From positions 91,067,777 through 91,131,776 of the forward strand of contig OX457062.1 in assembly GCA_949752795.1 (NCBI GenBank): a stretch of DNA of 64,000 nucleotides, written 5' to 3'. How positions within the stretch are numbered: position 1 is the stretch's first letter; every line of letters starts with the position of its first letter. A program made the translations under genes and the position numbers. This stretch comes from Hyperoodon ampullatus (Eukaryota; Chordata; Mammalia; Artiodactyla; Ziphiidae). Below the pieces are notes generated by a model, which was given only the letters and a program-made list of their open reading frames with translations, ran no database searches and had not been told where the DNA came from. Positions 59,554-64,000 of the stretch are shown piece after piece.

Positions 59554-60381
59554 AGAATTTGTAAGCAAACCAAAGACTAACAAGAAGGGCTTTGACTCCA
59601 AGCCCAGAGCTCGCTCATGACACCACTCGGCCTCATCCTAGGAGGGCTCCGGATGGCAGACAGCCTGCCGGCCCCAGGCAGGGCCCTTCTCTTCTTCTCC
59701 AGAGACTTTTAGCCCAGGGCAGGCTCTCGGGCTTCACGGCTTCCACCTTTAAGAGCGTCATCAGCTCCTGGCCTGGCCCCTGCCTCTCCACCCTCCCCGG
59801 GGCCTCGCCAGCTCCTGCTCTGTCCCCAGCACCCTGTCCCCGTCGTGGGCGCCTCCGCTGTCCCGTCCCTGCAGCATCACCTTCTGCTCCTGCACAGTCA
59901 CGCTGCTCTGCCTCTCCTGAAGGTGCACGTTCGTCGGTTACTAGATGCTCCCAGTTTATGCTCCCCACGTTCAAGGCTCCCTGCTCTGCCCTCAGGAGGA
60001 AGAAGGGACCTCACCCCCAGCCCCGGCTCGACGAGTGTGTGTCCACGGCCACGTCACCCCCACCCAGCAACTCTTCCCTGGATGGAAGGTGGGCACCTCT
60101 CTGTAAAGGTCTGTCTGGGGTCAACCAACTACCTCTGCGTGAGCTGGACAGAAGGGACATCCAATTGGAAGACCCTCCAAGGAAGCTGAAAGCGAGGAAC
60201 ACAGATGTTGCAGGGGAGGGACAGCAGGGCAGGGGGGAGGAGAGAAGGGAGGGAGTGGGGGGCGGGAGGAGAAAAGGAAGGAAGGGAGAGAGGGAAGGAG
60301 GGAGTGTGGGCGGGGGAGGGACGAGGAGTTGCTCAGAGAGAAGCACTGAAACCAAAACAAATGTTTCAAAGATGAGAAGGC

Positions 60382-60593
60382 GGGGCTTCCCTGGTGGTGC
60401 AGTGGTTGAGAGTCCGCCTGTCGATGCAGGGGACACGGGTTCGTGCCCCGGTCCGGGAAGATCCCACATGCCGCAGAGCGGCTGGGCCCGTGAGCCATGG
60501 CCGCTGAGCCTGCGCGTCCGGAGCCTGTGCTCCGCAACGGGAGAGGCCACAACAGTGAGAGGCCCGCGTACCGCAAAAAAAAAAAAAAAAAAA
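60382..60593 (+). mobile_element. CHR-type SINE, long form
   Basis: A near-consensus body starting 'ggggcttccctggtggtgca' and a pure poly(A) tail of about 20 bases. Short duplication aaagatgag at 60368-60376 and 60594-60602. Confidence 0.92.
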
Positions 60594-61515
60594 AAAGATG
60601 AGCAAGCTTCGTCCCTTTTCAAGGTGTGGGTATTCAGCTCTTCCTGATTCCCCAGAGACCTCTCGCAGCCTTTCACCAAACTCCTATTTTATTTGAACGG
60701 GAGTGAATTTCTGCTCCGTATAACCAGAAGAACTGGGTCTAAGGTACAGGTACACGATCGGTTATTTTCAAATGGGTGTGTGTCTTGGCTTTTCAGTCAG
60801 ACTACAAGCTTCGTAGAATGTTAGGGTCTAAATTTCTTCCTTCCTTGAATGCACGTCACAGTGCCCAGGACAGGACTCGACCCATAAACAGCATCTAACT
60901 AATCATTCAATCAACCTTTTCTGACTCTGCTGTGTGCAGGCCCCGTGCTGGGTGCTGGGAATACAGTGGTGTGTGGACTGGGACTCCTGCTGGCCAGGAT
61001 GGCCGGAGCTGCCACCATCAGGGAGACATGCGTGGGAACTCGCAACACACCCAGCATCCAGCAGGGTGGGACGGACAGAGATTTGCTTTTCTAAGACCTG
61101 GGTTTCAGCACTTTTGACTCTTGGAAAAGTTACTTAACTTGTATGACCCTCAGCTTTCTTATCTGAAAAGTGAGGAGAAACCCACCTCCTTTGGGTTATT
61201 CTAAAGAATCCAGCTCTTGGAGGTGAAGTACCTACACAGTAATTTATAAACTGCAGACAACCACTAAAAAGCAGTGGTTGTGAAAGTTTTACTAAAGAGA
61301 CACACAGAGGGGTAAAGGGAACACGTGGTGGAGAGAAGCATGAACCGTCAGGACGGAGAGGAGGCGGTGGGGTCTCCGAGGCTCCGGAGAGAAGACAGAA
61401 TAAAGGCTGAGGCAGCAGCCGGTACACTCAGCCTCCCCGCCTCCCCAGGAGCGCATCCACGCTTTCTGCTGCAAGCTCCCCCAGGTGCACAAGGAACTTG
61501 TTCTGCACCCGCTCA

Positions 61516-61943
<428 letters not shown>

Positions 61944-62062
61944 CTGTGTCTCCCTGACAGTGGCCGTTTTGGGAGCCAGAGGGTTGGTAAGGGTGATGGT
62001 GTAAAGGATCACTCGGCTCTGGTTTCCATTGTCTTCCTTCTTCCACGGGTGGAAGATGATAT
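61944..62062 (-). CDS. GRAMD1B: GRAMD1B coding exon, VASt domain
   Basis: It encodes (D)IIFHPWKKEDNGNQSRVI then LYTITLTNPLAPKTATVRE and TQ. It ends on a codon boundary. Acceptor cccctcag, donor GTGAGC. The sequence agrees with mammalian GRAMD1B as remembered. Confidence 0.97.
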
Positions 62063-63047
62063 CTGAGGGGAGAGAGGAGCCGTGGGATGAGGGAGGGAGC
62101 GAGGCGTGCCATCCCCACAGCTGAACGTCCCCTCCAGTGACCTTCTCTTGACTGTACTGACTGCCGACTGGCCCCCAAAAGGAAGCCAACGGGAGCCTGA
62201 GGGCCGGGGGAGGAGGGTGAGAGGAGGGGGCGTCAAAGCAGAAAGAAGCTCATTGTAGCACGGCCGAAATCCCACCCAGGGCTCCAGAACGCTGATTGTT
62301 CTGGGGCTCGGGCAGGAGGTCCTGGGGCCACCTACGGGGGAGCTGGCAACACTGGAGTCACTGTGACGAGGGCCTGGGATCCTTGGGACCAAGTCCTCTG
62401 CTCCGAGGCACGACCTCCCCGTGCCCTTGGCTCACCCCCCTTCCTGGCAGAGGGCTTCGCCGATGCCCAAGGGCTCTTCCACAGACCCGGACCCTGAGCA
62501 GCCCTGCTGGTCCCTGCGGTGCGGCCGAGCAGGGGCAAGGAGCACACAGGTGCAAAGCATCAACTCTGCGAGCCTGAGGTTTGAATCCCAGCTGGGCCCC
62601 TTCCTATTAGCTGCATGACCTTGGGCGTCTAATAATGGTCTGAGTTTCAGCGTCCTCACTGGTACTGTGGGGATCACAATCCTGGCACACAGGGCAGACT
62701 GGAGGACTGAACGAGACAGTGTAATGTGCCTGGCAGACAGCAAGTGCCGACAGAATGTGGTGGCTGCTACTCTCTACTAGACGGTGAGCCCTGGCGGATC
62801 CTGTTCGCCGCCGAGCCTTTGGGGCCCGGCACCGAGGGTCTGGGCACCGCGGGCAAGCGTACAGCCACGGTGGCACGGGGAGGAGTAGCTGGCAGGGCCC
62901 CCAGGAGCTCCGGCACCGCGTGAGGCCAGAGAGGGGGCACCCCGGGCCATCAGGCAGCCTGGAAAAGAAGGGCGCTTGGGAGGAGAGCAAAGGGGAGTGG
63001 ACAGAGAGGGAAGGGGTGGGGGGGCCCTGGCCCCGGGAGGGACGGAC
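62063..63047 (-). other. GRAMD1B: GRAMD1B intron (985 bp)
   Basis: GT-AG intron with a MIR fragment at about 62560-62770 ('agctgcatgaccttgggcgt'). GC-rich elsewhere. Confidence 0.8.
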
Positions 63048-63191
63048 CTGAGAAGCGTCGCTGCTCCATGAAGTCCCGCTGGAAGGGCGAGTCGGTGAAC
63101 AGGAGGTCGTACAGCTTGTCCACGCTGAAGTTGAAGACTTCATTCACGTACTGCCGGCCACTCAGGTCCTCGTAGAAAGCCTGGACCTCCC
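63048..63191 (-). CDS. GRAMD1B: GRAMD1B coding exon, start of VASt domain
   Basis: The first exon of this gene visible here. It encodes (xG)EVQAFYEDLSGRQYVNEV, FNFSVDKLYDLLFTDSPFQ and RDFMEQRRFS(D). This opening helix/strand of VASt is shared by the GRAMD1 family (vertebrate Asters, yeast Lam proteins). Acceptor ctgcag, donor GTCCGT. Confidence 0.96.
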
Positions 63192-64000
63192 CTGCAGAGA
63201 GGATGAGGAGGGAGACAGGGAAGGTGAGGGACACCCCCCAGAGCACTTATGTCTCTGTGGCTAATGTGGGAATGGCCACCAAGGCTCAAAGGAGGCCGCG
63301 GAGTGGGGCAGCAGGGCCCTGGCCTCCGCCGTTCGTGGCTTTGCGTCAGTCGGCCTCCTTCCTCAGCGGGCGTGCACGTTACGGACTCTAGCTTTACAAA
63401 GAGTTTGGGAATGTGCTATTTGCCTTTACACTCTCAAGCCTTCCTAATTAAAGTGATCTTAGACCAAAGTCTAAATAAATGACTACTTCCTGGGCTTGCC
63501 GGAACCCAGAGGATCAGTTATCAAGAGTCTGTAAGTTAAACCACAATTGACAGCAAATGTCATCGCAACCCATGGCACTGGTGTGTCCAGGGACACTGAT
63601 GAATCTGTTTTTACAAAAGCTTCTGAGGCTGGTCTGGTCTGCAGGGCCGTGATCTCTGCGCAAGGTCTGCTCTCCTTCCATAAGGCAGCCTGTACCCCCT
63701 TCAAAAAATTTCATTTTCTACAGGAGAGAGTTTCTGAGTACAGGTGAGTTGCTCAAACCCCAGCATTCCTCTTGAGCCCTCGGCACCCCACAGGCCCTAA
63801 TTACTGCACCTGCAGGGGCTGTTGTCTGATCTCAAGAAGAACGCTGCCATTTCTGGCATCCCTGTGACCCTGAGAAGGCCAGAGAGGAATTCACGAGCAT
63901 CCTGGAGCGTCCGTGCCCATGACTGCAGGATCAGGACTGTGGCGCACAGCTCGGGGGATTCTCACTTCTCAGTTTACACGACGGCACCCCGGTTCTTAGG
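63192..64000 (-). other. GRAMD1B: GRAMD1B intron, continues beyond the window
   Basis: No further GRAMD1B exon is recognisable to the window edge. Unique-looking sequence without clear repeats. Confidence 0.7.

Noticed and set aside
59592..60647. A 351-codon open frame on the plus strand, the longest in the window
   Set aside because: It runs through GRAMD1B intron sequence on the opposite strand, a purine-rich low-complexity run, and a CHR SINE including its poly(A) tail (lysine run). There is no homology I recognise.

Overview
The window is mammalian nuclear DNA from a cetacean, most likely a toothed whale or dolphin. It carries about twenty tRNA-derived SINEs of the CHR type (opening like 'gggcttccctggtggcgca', with a B-box-like 'ggttcg' and a poly(A) tail). 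Three 5'-truncated L1 tails are of the cetartiodactyl type, and older mammal-wide L2, MIR, L1 and hAT fragments are present. I saw no BovB or Bov-tA, which argues against a ruminant. Two protein genes point at each other, in the arrangement I recall for human 11q24.1.

Layout. 1-19850 is intergenic and upstream DNA made largely of repeats: an old L1 (about 1775-5105) carrying two nested SINEs, a 200-bp polypurine tract (8071-8290), an L2 LINE broken by two SINEs (about 9240-12000), a 76-bp tandem duplication inside a MIR-like stretch (12721-12872), and an (AT)30 run (15701-15760). 19860-20960 is a CpG island with the start of SCN3B and a near-perfect REST/NRSF (RE1) element at 20681-20701. 20978-39061 holds the complete SCN3B coding sequence on the + strand: five coding exons, 648 nt, 215 residues, all junctions GT-AG and in phase. 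Its 3' UTR probably runs to about 43595 and contains one SINE.

The minus strand from 64000 to about 44435 holds the 3' half of GRAMD1B (Aster-B). Nine coding exons (63191 down to 49669) encode the last 372 residues: the VASt sterol-binding domain, the basic linker, the C-terminal membrane segment and a coiled-coil-like tail. A 3' UTR of about 5.2 kb follows. The N-terminal GRAM-domain exons lie beyond the window.

The two genes are convergent. Their likely poly(A) signals (43574-43579 on +, 44452-44457 on -) are less than 1 kb apart. One encodes an auxiliary subunit of voltage-gated sodium channels, the other an ER sterol-transfer protein. Nothing suggests a shared pathway, only physical neighbourhood. 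I found no CRISPR array, bacterial-type operon, rRNA or functional tRNA gene, and no clear evidence of an undescribed system. The most useful non-coding observations are the RE1 element, the 3'-end convergence, the MIR tandem duplication and the datable nested insertions.
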